From NCBI RefSeq assembly GCF_036456085.1, contig NZ_CP138632.1, forward strand, positions 930,001 through 994,000: a stretch of DNA of 64,000 bases, given 5' to 3'. The translations under genes and the position numbers were made by a program. Shown one piece after another: positions 17,903 to 27,533 of this stretch. The number at the start of each line of letters is the position of its first letter. Within the stretch, counting starts at the first letter, position 1. The notes beneath the pieces were generated by a model, which saw only the letters and a list, made by a program, of their open reading frames with translations, was not told where the DNA came from and made no database searches. This DNA is from Veillonella parvula. GTDB lineage: Bacteria > Bacillota > Negativicutes > Veillonellales > Veillonellaceae.

Positions 17903-18634
17903 TTATTTCTCCTCTTGCTCGTAAATTGCATTAACACGAGCTAAGTCTTCAGGTGTATCAACACCGATAAATCGTTTATTTGTTAGAATAACACGAATTG
18001 TATAACCGTTTTCTAGAGCACGTAATTGTTCTAGAGATTCTGTTTGCTCCGCCGGAGTTGGCTCCATCTTAGCGTAGTTTAATAAGAACTCTCTACGATA
18101 TGCATAGATGCCAATATGTTTTAGTGGCGGACGCACAAAGTCATGACGAGGATATGGGATTAAAGATCTAGAAAAATACATCGCATCATTACGATTATTT
18201 AAAATGACCTTTACCGCTGATGGCTCCTCGTACTCTTCCTCTAATAAAGGAGTAGCTACTGTGGCCATCTGCAAGTTTGGATCTTCCTCAAATAGACGTG
18301 CCAAGTCATCAATAAGATTTGGATCAATCATCGGTTCATCACCTTGGACATTGATAACAACATCTAAGTCTGTATAATGACTAGCAACCTCTGCTAATCG
18401 ATCCGTTCCTGTAGGGTGATTAGGATCTGTCATCATAACAGTTCCCCCAAACTGTTGTACTGCAGAATATACGCGGTTATCATCAGTGGCTACAATTGTA
18501 CATACTGTCTTTGTAGCTTGTGATACCCTTGCATAAACCCGTTCAATCATAGGTTTACCTGCAATATCAGCTAATGGTTTGCCCGGTAATCTTGTAGAAC
18601 CATAACGCGCAGGAATAACACATCCAAACTTCAC
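17903..18634 (-). CDS. kdsB: CMP-Kdo synthetase KdsB
   Basis: 243 residues starting at a GTG. The nucleotidyltransferase motif IPARYGSTRLPGKPL and the VQGDEPMI metal site are present. It activates Kdo with CTP for WaaA. It lies 44 bases after lpxK. A TATAAT in that gap could be a minor internal promoter but lacks a -35. Confidence 0.95.
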   Translation of the reverse strand: MKFGCVIPARYGSTRLPGKPLADIAGKPMIERVYARVSQATKTVCTIVATDDNRVYSAVQQFGGTVMMTDPNHPTGTDRLAEVASHYTDLDVVINVQGDEPMIDPNLIDDLARLFEEDPNLQMATVATPLLEEEYEEPSAVKVILNNRNDAMYFSRSLIPYPRHDFVRPPLKHIGIYAYRREFLLNYAKMEPTPAEQTESLEQLRALENGYTIRVILTNKRFIGVDTPEDLARVNAIYEQEEK

Positions 18635-18678
18635 GATAAAACCCCATTTCTGTTATTCGTGTATCTTATTATTATACA

Positions 18679-19791
18679 CTAAATCTCTAAATTTTCTATG
18701 AATTCTTGTTTTCCAGAAACAAATTCAATCCCTATAGATAGCACCAGAATCGGTATTTTCAAGTCTTCAATTGCATGCAACTGACTTAACTTAACTGCAT
18801 CCTTTTCTGTAATGCAAATAGCATCAGCTTGATGAGCAAATGCTTGTTTCCAAATCTCAACTACATCATCATTTGAAAAGTCATGATGATCTCCAAATGG
18901 CAAGGTATGAACAACGTTATACCCTACATCAGTTAACGTTTGTGTAAAGGATTGAGGGTTTCCAATTCCACTTACAGCCATAATACGTTGTTCCTTGTAA
19001 GCATCTACAGAAGCCCCAACAGAACCATTAGCCCACTCATCTAAGGTGTACATAAATTGCGGTTTATGGGTTGTTTCATAGACAGGTATATTGGGAATCA
19101 TCTGAGTTAATCGCTTTCGAATGCCGGATACAATACCTGGTGCTACTTGATCAACCTTAGTAAGAACGATAATATCCGCGCGCTGTAAACCACTAAGGGG
19201 TTCACGTAATAGTCCCCGTGGCAACACATGTTCATAGCCAAACGGATTGGATGCATCAATTAGTACAATATCAATATCTCTTGCTAGTGCACGATGTTGA
19301 AATCCATCATCCATAATAAGACAATCGGCACCTAGCTCATTAATAGCGATTTCTGCAGATTTAGAACGTTCACGTCCAATAATTACATTGGATTTTTGTA
19401 AAACTTTAGCCAGTAACCAAGCCTCATCACCACTGATAGATGGCTCTACAAGCATTGTTCCGTCTTTAGAAATAATAATATTTTTGTTATTATCTTCTGC
19501 ACGGTACCCACGACTAAGAACAGTAGGATGAAGGCCCTTCTGAGTAAGCACATCACAAATAAATCGCACCATCGGTGTTTTTCCAGTACCACCAGCCGTA
19601 ATGTTGCCAACGCTGATTACAGGCACTGTAACTTTCGTAACGCCTTTACCCTCATCAAATCGAGCATTGCGTATTGATACAGCTTTCTCATAACCTTTAC
19701 TCAAAAGGCCTAAACTGGAGCGAGCTATATCACCTAATACGGATTGATCTTCACCACTAACGATGGATTTGAATAATGCTTCCCCACTCAT
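18679..19791 (-). CDS. lpxK: Tetraacyldisaccharide 4'-kinase LpxK
   Basis: 370 residues with the LpxK P-loop SVGNITAGGTGKTP near residue 65. MDDGFQHRALARDIDIVLID (catalytic Asp and His) and PRGLLREPL follow. It phosphorylates lipid A disaccharide at the 4' position at the inner membrane. The first ~45 residues form the amphipathic membrane-association region typical of LpxK. Confidence 0.94.
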   Translation of the reverse strand: MSGEALFKSIVSGEDQSVLGDIARSSLGLLSKGYEKAVSIRNARFDEGKGVTKVTVPVISVGNITAGGTGKTPMVRFICDVLTQKGLHPTVLSRGYRAEDNNKNIIISKDGTMLVEPSISGDEAWLLAKVLQKSNVIIGRERSKSAEIAINELGADCLIMDDGFQHRALARDIDIVLIDASNPFGYEHVLPRGLLREPLSGLQRADIIVLTKVDQVAPGIVSGIRKRLTQMIPNIPVYETTHKPQFMYTLDEWANGSVGASVDAYKEQRIMAVSGIGNPQSFTQTLTDVGYNVVHTLPFGDHHDFSNDDVVEIWKQAFAHQADAICITEKDAVKLSQLHAIEDLKIPILVLSIGIEFVSGKQEFIENLEI

Positions 19792-19845
19792 AGGTGACGC
19801 CTCCTATTATGTAATACAGTAAACTAATCTACAAATTTAGTCTTA

Positions 19846-21150
19846 CTACGGAATAATTTGATGTTTCTCAAATAGCAAACGCAACTCTTGTGTATTACGT
19901 CGCGTAGCACCACGATTTTCTTTAATGATATCCAGGCAGTTTTGCCCCATCTTTTTAGCCAAGTCTCTATCATTACATAACCGCAAGACCATAGCGGTTA
20001 ACTCTTTTCCATTCTTCACTTGCTCACAAGCATTTCGAGAGTTTAATAAGGCGAAAATTTCTTTAAAGTTAAACATATGAGGCCCAACCAAAATTGGCTT
20101 ACCATGTGCAGCTGGTTCCAAAATATTATGGCCTCCAGTTTTAACAAGGGAACCACCAACAAAGATAATATCGCCTAAGCTATACAGTCGTCCAAGTTCA
20201 CCAATGGTATCTAAAACAACAACGGGAATGCCTTCGTGAACAGGCTCCTTCATATCGCTACGACAAATAGCACTCAATTCATAACGCTTTGCAATATTTT
20301 GCACATCATGACCGCGATAAATCTCACGAGGTGCAATCAATAAACGAGCTTGTGGATACGCTTTCAATACTTGCTTGAAAGTTTCAAAAATAGCCTCTTC
20401 TTCACCTTTGTGAGTACTACCTGCAATAATGATAGGATGATTATTCCCAAAGCCAAATTCATCGAGAAGAGCTTGTTTTTCTTCATATGATACGGTGGCA
20501 TATGTTTGATCGTATTTCATATTACCTGTTACGGTAATATCAGGTGTATGAGCACCTAAACTTTCAATATACGCCGCATCAAATTTGGACTGCATGCAGA
20601 AACGCTCAATAGAACGTAACATTTCACGCGTAAAAGCACTGATATACTTATAACGTTTCATACTGCGATCTGAAATGCGTCCATTAACCATCATAACTGG
20701 AATATTTTCCGATTCGGCGATACGCAAGAAGTTTGGCCAGATTTCAGTTTCTACAAGTAAAATAGTAATCGGCTTAATAATATGTAAAATTTTACGAGTT
20801 AAATATGGTAAATCAAGGGGAAAGAAAATAATTCCTTCTGCTTCAGGAATGATACGATGAGCCATAGCATGACCAGTAGCAGTAACTACAGACACGACCA
20901 CAACAGCTTCAGGAAACTCCTTTTTGACTTCTTTTACCAATGGACTGGTAGCCACAATTTCCCCTACAGAAGCGGCGTGAACCCAAATAGCACGACGCCC
21001 TTCAATTTTCTTTAATAGTGAAGCTGGCATATAGCCTGCACTCTGTTTGATACGCTCATAAAATCCATCTTCAAAGGCAAGTCGGTATAAAATAACCGGA
21101 ATCAAGCCAATCCAATAGAATATGAGCAATACGTTATATATCCAGTACAT
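19846..21150 (-). CDS. waaA: Kdo transferase WaaA (KdtA)
   Basis: 434 residues. An N-terminal membrane helix is followed by a GT-B fold with IWVHAASVGEI, ETEIWPNFL, GSTHKGEE and GGHNILEPAAHGKP. It adds Kdo to lipid IVA; whether one or two sugars are added cannot be read from sequence. It sits 2 bases after msbA. Confidence 0.95.
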   Translation of the reverse strand: MYWIYNVLLIFYWIGLIPVILYRLAFEDGFYERIKQSAGYMPASLLKKIEGRRAIWVHAASVGEIVATSPLVKEVKKEFPEAVVVVSVVTATGHAMAHRIIPEAEGIIFFPLDLPYLTRKILHIIKPITILLVETEIWPNFLRIAESENIPVMMVNGRISDRSMKRYKYISAFTREMLRSIERFCMQSKFDAAYIESLGAHTPDITVTGNMKYDQTYATVSYEEKQALLDEFGFGNNHPIIIAGSTHKGEEEAIFETFKQVLKAYPQARLLIAPREIYRGHDVQNIAKRYELSAICRSDMKEPVHEGIPVVVLDTIGELGRLYSLGDIIFVGGSLVKTGGHNILEPAAHGKPILVGPHMFNFKEIFALLNSRNACEQVKNGKELTAMVLRLCNDRDLAKKMGQNCLDIIKENRGATRRNTQELRLLFEKHQIIP

Positions 21151-21152
21151 GG

Positions 21153-22883
21153 TTATCCTTTATTGGAGAATTGAACGGAATAAAGATGGTTGTACAATCC
21201 GCCGTCAATAGCTAATAGCTCTTGGTGAGTCCCCTGCTCTACCAAGCGGCCTTGATTGAGTACAACAATTTGATGAGCATTTTGAACAGTGCTCAATCGA
21301 TGGGCAATAACAAATGCCGTACGCCCTTTCATAAGGCGATCTAACGCCTCTTGCACAAGTTTTTCACTCTCCGTATCTAAAGCAGATGTAGCTTCATCTA
21401 GAATTAAAATACGAGGGTCTTTTAAAATAGCGCGTGCGATGGCAACGCGTTGACGTTGTCCACCAGATAATGAACTGCCTCGTTCGCCTACAATTGTATC
21501 GAGACCATCAGGCATCTTCTCAACGAACTCAAGTACGTTAGCCGCTTTAGCCGCTTCATACACGTCTTCATCAGTAGCATCTAAACGGCCATACAAGATA
21601 TTCTCTTTAATTGTAGCATTGAATAATACGGTTTCCTGTGGTACAAGACCAATTTGTTCACGCAAAGATTTAAAAGTAACATCTTTTATATCGTAACCAT
21701 CAATTGTAACAGAACCACCGGTTACATCATAGAAACGAGGTAGTAAGTTAGCGAGAGTTGTCTTACCTGCACCAGATGGTCCAACAAGGGCTACACTTTC
21801 GCCAGCCTTAACTGACAAGGTAAAGTTTTCTAAGGCAGTCTTTTCTCCATCATAGGAGAAAGAAACATCATTAAACTCCACATTGCCGGTAATAGCAGGC
21901 AATGTAATAGCATCAGGTTTCTCCACAACATCTGTTTTAGTATCTAAAATTTCAAATACACGATCGGCAGCAGCCAACGCCTTTTGAATATTACCATATA
22001 CTTGACTCAAACGTTTTACGGGATTTGACAAGTTAATAGCATAAATCAAGAAAGCAATCAAAGAGCCTGCAGTAATAGCACCTGTTACTACGGAGTAACC
22101 ACCGTACCAAAGGATGACCGCTACAGCGATTGCCGCAGAAAACTCAACCATTGGGCTTAACAAGCTAGTCAATTTAGTAGCTTTGATAACCGCTCTAAAA
22201 TTGCGATCATTTTCGTCTTCAAAGCGCTTACGCTCAAAATCTTCACGAGCAAAGGATTTTACAACGCGAACTGCACTAATTACCTCTTGTAAAAGTGCCG
22301 TAATATCAGCTACACGCCCTTGGACATCGTGCCCCGCCACGCGAAGCTTCTTACCAAAAACATTGATAATCACTAAAACTACGGGAACCGTAATAAAAGT
22401 AACTAACGTCAATTTCCAGTCAATGAGAAGCATGGACACCAAGGAACCGATAAGTGTTACAGATTCAGTGATAAAAGAAATCAAATTATCTACCACGGCC
22501 GTTTGCAATGCAGCTACGTCATTTGTAAGATTACTCATGATAACGCCCGTCTTACGACGATCGAAATAGGATAAGCTTAATTTTTGTAGATGATTAAAAA
22601 TAGCCTCACGTACATCGATAATCACGCGCTGTCCGATGTAGGACATATTATAAGTTTGACCATAGGTAGCAAAGCCACGAATTAGGAAAATGAGTATAAT
22701 AGCACCTACAATAAGGTTCAACATAAACATATTCTTTTCATCTAATACTTGGTCTACTACATTCTTAATTAGCCAAGGTACTACCAAATAGGCAGCAGCA
22801 GCGACAATCATGCAGAATACTGCAAAAAGCATTCGCTTATAATAAGGCTTTACAAAGTATAAGAGCCTAGAATAACTATTCAT
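21153..22883 (-). CDS. msbA: Lipid A flippase MsbA (ABC exporter)
   Basis: 576 residues from the ATG at 22883, preferred because AAGGAG precedes it; it overlaps the lpxB stop by 8 bases. Six membrane helices (about 15-310) are followed by an ATPase domain with GPSGAGKTT, LSGGQRQRVAIARA and ILILDEATSALD. Position inside the lipid A operon between lpxB and waaA supports LPS-core flipping rather than drug export. Confidence 0.93.
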   Translation of the reverse strand: MNSYSRLLYFVKPYYKRMLFAVFCMIVAAAAYLVVPWLIKNVVDQVLDEKNMFMLNLIVGAIILIFLIRGFATYGQTYNMSYIGQRVIIDVREAIFNHLQKLSLSYFDRRKTGVIMSNLTNDVAALQTAVVDNLISFITESVTLIGSLVSMLLIDWKLTLVTFITVPVVLVIINVFGKKLRVAGHDVQGRVADITALLQEVISAVRVVKSFAREDFERKRFEDENDRNFRAVIKATKLTSLLSPMVEFSAAIAVAVILWYGGYSVVTGAITAGSLIAFLIYAINLSNPVKRLSQVYGNIQKALAAADRVFEILDTKTDVVEKPDAITLPAITGNVEFNDVSFSYDGEKTALENFTLSVKAGESVALVGPSGAGKTTLANLLPRFYDVTGGSVTIDGYDIKDVTFKSLREQIGLVPQETVLFNATIKENILYGRLDATDEDVYEAAKAANVLEFVEKMPDGLDTIVGERGSSLSGGQRQRVAIARAILKDPRILILDEATSALDTESEKLVQEALDRLMKGRTAFVIAHRLSTVQNAHQIVVLNQGRLVEQGTHQELLAIDGGLYNHLYSVQFSNKG

Positions 22884-24018
22884 TACATTTCTCCTTACCG
22901 AGATTATATACAAGATGTGCTACCCGTTTTACTGCACCCGGCTCACCTAATTTATGACGTACTTCGCGCAATTCACTGCGCATAGCTTCATTTTTGTCTA
23001 CATCGCTGAGCAATGGTTCTATCAAAGACACAATTGCGTCTGGAGTGACAGCATCTTGTAATAATTCGGGAATGACTTCTTTACCCGCTACAATATTAGG
23101 CAAGCCCACATGTGTTACATTCACAACCATCTTACCAATACCATACGTAATTGGAGATACACGATACAATAATACCGTTGGCAATTCCATCATCGCCGTT
23201 TCTAATGTAGCCGTTCCTGATGCAGCAAGGCACACATCACAAATCTGCATCAAGTCATATGTATGATCTTCCGTAATCGTAACAGGCACCTTATGAGCAT
23301 CGATAAACGCTTCTAGCTCACTTCGATTAATTGTATGTGCTCGAGGCAAGAAGAATTGAATATCTTCATGCTTCGCCATCAATTGCTCACCACTTTTTAA
23401 CATCGTATCAAGTAAGGATAAAACCTCTTGTTTACGACTGCCAGGCATGAGCAATACCTTTTTAGCCTCTTTGCGAGCCCCGAAGTATGCTTCGGCCGCA
23501 TCCTTAGTCATCGTAGGATGTACGATGTCGAGTAAAGGATGCCCTACAAAATCTACATTACATTTATACTTGCGATATGCTTCAGCTTCAAATGGAAAGA
23601 TAGATGCTACCTTAGTTACATACTTACGGATTGTATTACCTCGACTACTATGCCATGCCCAAATCGTTGGAGCAATATAATACAAAACAGGAATCCCCAG
23701 TTCATGAGCCACCGCAGCTAATTTCATATTAAAACCTGGGTAATCTACACAAACGAGAATATCCGGTTTCTCCTTCATCATGACGCGTTTCAAATACGTG
23801 CGCAACTTAAAGAATTTTGGCAATGATTTCACAATCTCTACAATACCAATGACACCAAGATTCTTAATATCATACACGATACGAACACCAGCACGCTCCA
23901 TCAAGGTGCCACCCATACCAAACATTTCTACAGAAGGATCTATTTCTCTCAATGCATTGGCTACACTTGCCGCATGAGTATCGCCGGAAGCTTCACCGGC
24001 GGAAAACATGACTTTCAT
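22876..24018 (-). CDS. lpxB: Lipid-A-disaccharide synthase LpxB
   Basis: This 380-residue GT19 enzyme has the motifs FSAGEASGDTHA, CVDYPGFN, LLMPGSRKQEV and ASGTATLETA. It condenses UDP-diacylglucosamine with lipid X. Its start shares one base with the lpxI stop. Confidence 0.95.
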   Translation of the reverse strand: MKVMFSAGEASGDTHAASVANALREIDPSVEMFGMGGTLMERAGVRIVYDIKNLGVIGIVEIVKSLPKFFKLRTYLKRVMMKEKPDILVCVDYPGFNMKLAAVAHELGIPVLYYIAPTIWAWHSSRGNTIRKYVTKVASIFPFEAEAYRKYKCNVDFVGHPLLDIVHPTMTKDAAEAYFGARKEAKKVLLMPGSRKQEVLSLLDTMLKSGEQLMAKHEDIQFFLPRAHTINRSELEAFIDAHKVPVTITEDHTYDLMQICDVCLAASGTATLETAMMELPTVLLYRVSPITYGIGKMVVNVTHVGLPNIVAGKEVIPELLQDAVTPDAIVSLIEPLLSDVDKNEAMRSELREVRHKLGEPGAVKRVAHLVYNLGKEKCNE

Positions 24019-24854
24019 TATGCATCCTTTCTGGAATTTACAAATTCTTGGTCAACAGCACAGATAACAATACCATGACGATCTGCCATATCAAGCACGT
24101 CTTGTTGTTGTACGAAAATAGTCTTTTCCGCTTCTACAGCTAGTACCTTACAACCACTATCAATCATAGACATGAGCGTTTTTATGCCTACTGCCGGCAC
24201 ATCAAAGCGTACATCTTGATTTGGTTTTTCGGTTTTAACGACAACCGCATCCCCACGGCCGAGCTCGCCACCTCGTAAAATACACTTATCAGTACCTTCA
24301 ATAGCTTCAATAGCCATGGCCGCCTTATGCTTAACAACAACAGTTTGACCTATATCAAGGGCACCCATTTGTTTAGCTAGTTCAAAACCAAAACAAATAT
24401 CAGCCCATTGCTCATCTGTAGGTTGTGCTTTTGAAAGCACTCCAACCTTTGGCATAAATGGTTTTAAGTATACGGTTTGATCTAATACTTTAAAGCCTTC
24501 TCGTTCTATTTCATCAACGATGGCAAGCATAATCGTATCATCTTTACGATTTTTAAGACGCTTTAAAACACCTAATGTTTTTAAATCAGGAAACGTAAGA
24601 CCTTTAAAAAGAATCTCTTTAGTAACTTTTCCAAGCATGGTTAACTCTTCAACCTCTTCTTTTTTCAAGGTTTTGAAGATTTTACCTAGTTTAGCAACAC
24701 CAATATCGTAGAAAGCATCAGCCTCAGCCTTTAGAGCCGGGTCTATATCAGGTACCACACCGATAACAACCACCTCGTGGCCCAATACATGAGCGGCACG
24801 CATGAATTCTACAGGCAAAACACCTATGCCCGCAATTAATCCTACCTTTGCCAA
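24018..24854 (-). CDS. lpxI: UDP-2,3-diacylglucosamine pyrophosphatase LpxI
   Basis: 278 residues. The start is TTG at 24854 with AGGAGG seven bases upstream. The N-terminal GLIAGIGVLPVEF and C-terminal GIKTLMSMIDSGCKVLAVEAEKT are LpxI (DUF1009) hallmarks. It makes lipid X in place of LpxH, which is not seen here. It is the first gene of the 14.6-kb operon that ends with the DUF3084 gene. Confidence 0.93.
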   Translation of the reverse strand: MAKVGLIAGIGVLPVEFMRAAHVLGHEVVVIGVVPDIDPALKAEADAFYDIGVAKLGKIFKTLKKEEVEELTMLGKVTKEILFKGLTFPDLKTLGVLKRLKNRKDDTIMLAIVDEIEREGFKVLDQTVYLKPFMPKVGVLSKAQPTDEQWADICFGFELAKQMGALDIGQTVVVKHKAAMAIEAIEGTDKCILRGGELGRGDAVVVKTEKPNQDVRFDVPAVGIKTLMSMIDSGCKVLAVEAEKTIFVQQQDVLDMADRHGIVICAVDQEFVNSRKDA

Positions 24855-25143
24855 GACTATACCTCCTAGATCGCCTCATGGCCTATATATCAATTAGTAA
24901 TTTCAAGTTCCCTATGAAAAGGCCTAAAAATAGACATAATCATATACAATATATTGTACTATAAATAGCTACTTTTTACCATTAAAAAGCCATGGTTTAT
25001 GCCCTTTTCTTCATCATTTTATTATAATTCCCTTATTCCTTTTAAGCACTAAAAAATCTACGATTATATCTATCAAAACTTTTCTATAAATATAATGTAA
25101 ATTATCATTGATATAAAACTCAACTAGTAATAATGCACACAAA
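24855..25143. other. Leader region of the lpxI operon
   Basis: About 290 AT-rich bases with no gene. It contains a perfect 14-bp palindrome TACAATATATTGTA (24945-24958), a possible operator. I could not assign a convincing -35/-10 pair, although the promoter of the long operon should lie here. Confidence 0.4.
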
Positions 25144-25170
25144 AAGACCTCGTACATTGTACGAGGTCTT
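25144..25170 (-). terminator. Terminator of lpxC-fabZ-lpxA
   Basis: A 12-bp perfect stem AAGACCTCGTAC with a three-base loop is followed by TTTTTGTGTG on the minus strand. Confidence 0.9.
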
Positions 25171-25175
25171 CATAA

Positions 25176-25988
25176 TTAGTCGCGACGAGTACGCATAATT
25201 CCCCTATCAGCATTGCGTAGGAAGCGTAATAAATTTTCAATTTCTACGGAAGAATCCAATTGTAATTCCATTTCTTCAATCGCCTTAGATAAACTGAATC
25301 CAGAACGATAAATAATACGGAATGCCTGTTTCAAATCACGTCGTACATCTTCGGAAATTCCTGCACGAGATAAGCCTACAGAGTTTAGCCCGATAACACG
25401 TGCCGGTTGACCATCAGCAATTACGTAAGGTGGGATATCTTGTACCACCTTAGCCATCCCGCCAACCATTGCATTACGACCGATTTTAACAAATTGATGA
25501 ATACCTGCAAGGCCACCAATAACAACGCGATCTTCAACGATAGCGTGCCCTGCAAGACCAGCACAATTACTCATTATTACATTATTACCAACGATACAGT
25601 TATGAGCCACATGTGTACAGGCTTGAAGTAAACAATTATTGCCTACACGTGTTTCTTCACCTTCACCAGTAGCGCGGCTAATAGTTACGAATTCACGAAT
25701 AACCGTTTCATCGCCAATATTACAATAGCTTTTTTCGCCTTTAAATTTTAAATCTTGCGGTTCCAACCCAATAGATGCGTTAGGATAAATTTCACAACGC
25801 TTACCAATGGTTGTCCAACCACCAATTACAACATGTGCACCGATTTGTGTGCCATCGCCAATCTCGACATGTTCGCCGATAACAGCGCCAGGACCTACGA
25901 TTACATCTTTGCCCAATTTAGCATTTGGATGGACTATGGCTGTACTATGGATGTTGGATTCCGCATTTTCCATGCCTACAACTATCAC
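25176..25988 (-). CDS. lpxA: UDP-GlcNAc acyltransferase LpxA
   Basis: A left-handed beta-helix of hexapeptide repeats (IHSTAIVHPNAKLG, VGNNCLLQACTHVAHNCIVG with the catalytic His) plus a C-terminal helical region. The start is uncertain: GTG at 25988 lies eight bases from AGGAG and is preferred. Alternatives are GTG at 25997, which overlaps that site, and ATG at 25973. It attaches the first 3-hydroxyacyl chain of lipid A and is the last gene of its operon. Confidence 0.93.
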   Translation of the reverse strand: MIVVGMENAESNIHSTAIVHPNAKLGKDVIVGPGAVIGEHVEIGDGTQIGAHVVIGGWTTIGKRCEIYPNASIGLEPQDLKFKGEKSYCNIGDETVIREFVTISRATGEGEETRVGNNCLLQACTHVAHNCIVGNNVIMSNCAGLAGHAIVEDRVVIGGLAGIHQFVKIGRNAMVGGMAKVVQDIPPYVIADGQPARVIGLNSVGLSRAGISEDVRRDLKQAFRIIYRSGFSLSKAIEEMELQLDSSVEIENLLRFLRNADRGIMRTRRD

Positions 25989-26008
25989 TACAATCACTCC
26001 TCATTCTA

Positions 26009-26434
26009 TTATACAAGGGCAAACATGTATTCACCGCTAGCGCACAATTTGTCGCCAACATAGGCACGGCCTTCAACCTTGCCCATTTTACCTTTAATTT
26101 TAACAATATCTACCTCCATGCGAACTTGATCGCCAGGTTTTACAGGATGGCGGAAACGCACTTTATCAATACCTGTAAACATAGGAGTAAGACCACGATT
26201 TTCCTCAGGGTACAATAATGCAATACCACCGACTTGAGCAATAGCTTCAGTCAATAATACACCTGGCATAACTGGGTTCCCTGGAAAGTGACCTTGGAAG
26301 AACAATTCGTTGAATGTAGCATTTTTAATACCCACAGCACGTTTCATAGGTTCTAACTCAACAATGCGATCAACCAAAAGCATTGGGTAACGATGAGGTA
26401 AAATTTCTAAAATATCTTCGTGATTAAGAATCAT
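26009..26434 (-). CDS. fabZ: 3-hydroxyacyl-ACP dehydratase FabZ
   Basis: 141 residues of hot-dog fold. The catalytic His is in GHFPGNPVMPGV and the Glu follows in LLTEAIAQ. It dehydrates 3-hydroxyacyl-ACP and thus competes with LpxA/LpxD for acyl donors, which explains the common lpxC-fabZ-lpxA linkage. It overlaps the lpxC stop by 4 bases (ATGA). Confidence 0.96.
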   Translation of the reverse strand: MILNHEDILEILPHRYPMLLVDRIVELEPMKRAVGIKNATFNELFFQGHFPGNPVMPGVLLTEAIAQVGGIALLYPEENRGLTPMFTGIDKVRFRHPVKPGDQVRMEVDIVKIKGKMGKVEGRAYVGDKLCASGEYMFALV

Positions 26435-27270
26435 GGCTGTGTCTCCCTTATTTCTTCCATTATACTGCGAGCCAATCTTGAATTTAATTCATGACTCGAT
26501 TTCAAAGCAATTACATGGCCTTCAATCGGTCCTAACAAGAATAAATCCCCTATAACATCTAATGCTTTATGGCGAACTAATTCATCCTCAAAGCGTGGTA
26601 TAGATAGACATTTCTCATCATCATAGACTAATGCATTATCTAGGCTACCGCCTTTTGCAAGCCCCATGGCCTGTAATTGTTCCAATTCCTTCATAAATCC
26701 GATAGTCCTAGCCGATCCAATGTGTGCTTTGAAATACTCAGGCGATACTTCAAAATCACATTGTTGCGTACCAAGCAACGGATGGCTGTTAATTGATGTA
26801 AAAGTCATGCGATAGCCATCATATGGCAAAATCACAATAAAACGATCCCCATCATAAACAGCATGAGATCGAGTCACTTTGTATATATGACGCGATGCTA
26901 TTTGTTCTTCAATGCCAGCCTCTTCAATAAGATTGACAAAAATAGCACTACTACCATCACCTACAGGAGGTTCTGGAGAATCCATTTCAATATAACAGTT
27001 ATCAATATTCATAGCACTGAACGCTGCCATCACATGTTCAACAGTAAATACCTTTGCTTCACCATTTTCCAGCGTGGTAGCGCGCATAGTGTTCGTCACA
27101 TTATCAATGTGTGCTCGCACAGAAGGATGCCCTTCAATGTCCGTGCGGACAAACACAATTCCTGTATCTTCAGGTGCAGGCTTAAAAACCATATGTACTG
27201 GTTCACCGCTATGAAGGCCAATCCCTTGATATGAAACAGCCTTTTTTATTGTTTGTTGTGGCTTACTCAT
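26431..27270 (-). CDS. lpxC: UDP-3-O-acyl-GlcNAc deacetylase LpxC
   Basis: 279 residues. Zinc ligands are seen in FTVEHVMAAF (His) and RHKALDVIGDL (His, Asp), with the catalytic Glu in PEPPVGDGSS and an active-site His in GHVIALKSSH. This is the committed step of lipid A synthesis. It is the first gene of the operon, directly behind a good promoter, so its supply can be set separately from the lpxI operon. Confidence 0.96.
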   Translation of the reverse strand: MSKPQQTIKKAVSYQGIGLHSGEPVHMVFKPAPEDTGIVFVRTDIEGHPSVRAHIDNVTNTMRATTLENGEAKVFTVEHVMAAFSAMNIDNCYIEMDSPEPPVGDGSSAIFVNLIEEAGIEEQIASRHIYKVTRSHAVYDGDRFIVILPYDGYRMTFTSINSHPLLGTQQCDFEVSPEYFKAHIGSARTIGFMKELEQLQAMGLAKGGSLDNALVYDDEKCLSIPRFEDELVRHKALDVIGDLFLLGPIEGHVIALKSSHELNSRLARSIMEEIRETQP

Positions 27271-27320
27271 AAGAATGTCCTTTCATAATCCGAATTCACG
27301 TTTACTATACACCAATATGT

Positions 27321-27349
27321 ATTATACCCTATTTGCATAGGCGTTACAA
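27321..27349 (-). promoter_or_regulatory. Promoter of lpxC-fabZ-lpxA
   Basis: The -35 TTGTAA (27344-27349), a 17-base spacer and consensus -10 TATAAT (27321-27326) give a leader of about 45 nt. Confidence 0.78.
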
Positions 27350-27446
27350 GAAATTTACCATATATTACGCTAATTGGAAAGACTATTCTTAGTCTTTAAA
27401 ATTTTAATAGATTATTTTTAAACACTAAGTTATAAGTTATAAAATA

Positions 27447-27522
27447 AAAAGAGATTTCATCCATGCTAGTAGGAATCAGTTTCATCTTGAAGATTCCACA
27501 ATCGCATAAACAAAATCTCTTT
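27447..27522 (-). terminator. Branched terminator-like structure after the lpxL-like gene
   Basis: Outer arms AAAGAGATTT/AAATCTCTTT enclose about 55 bases that contain a second stem GGAATC/GATTCC (27472-27497). On the minus strand a TTTTTATTTT run follows. It is unusually large for an intrinsic terminator and could also be the 3' end of a small RNA. Confidence 0.6.
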
Positions 27523-27533
27523 AAAATTATTAA

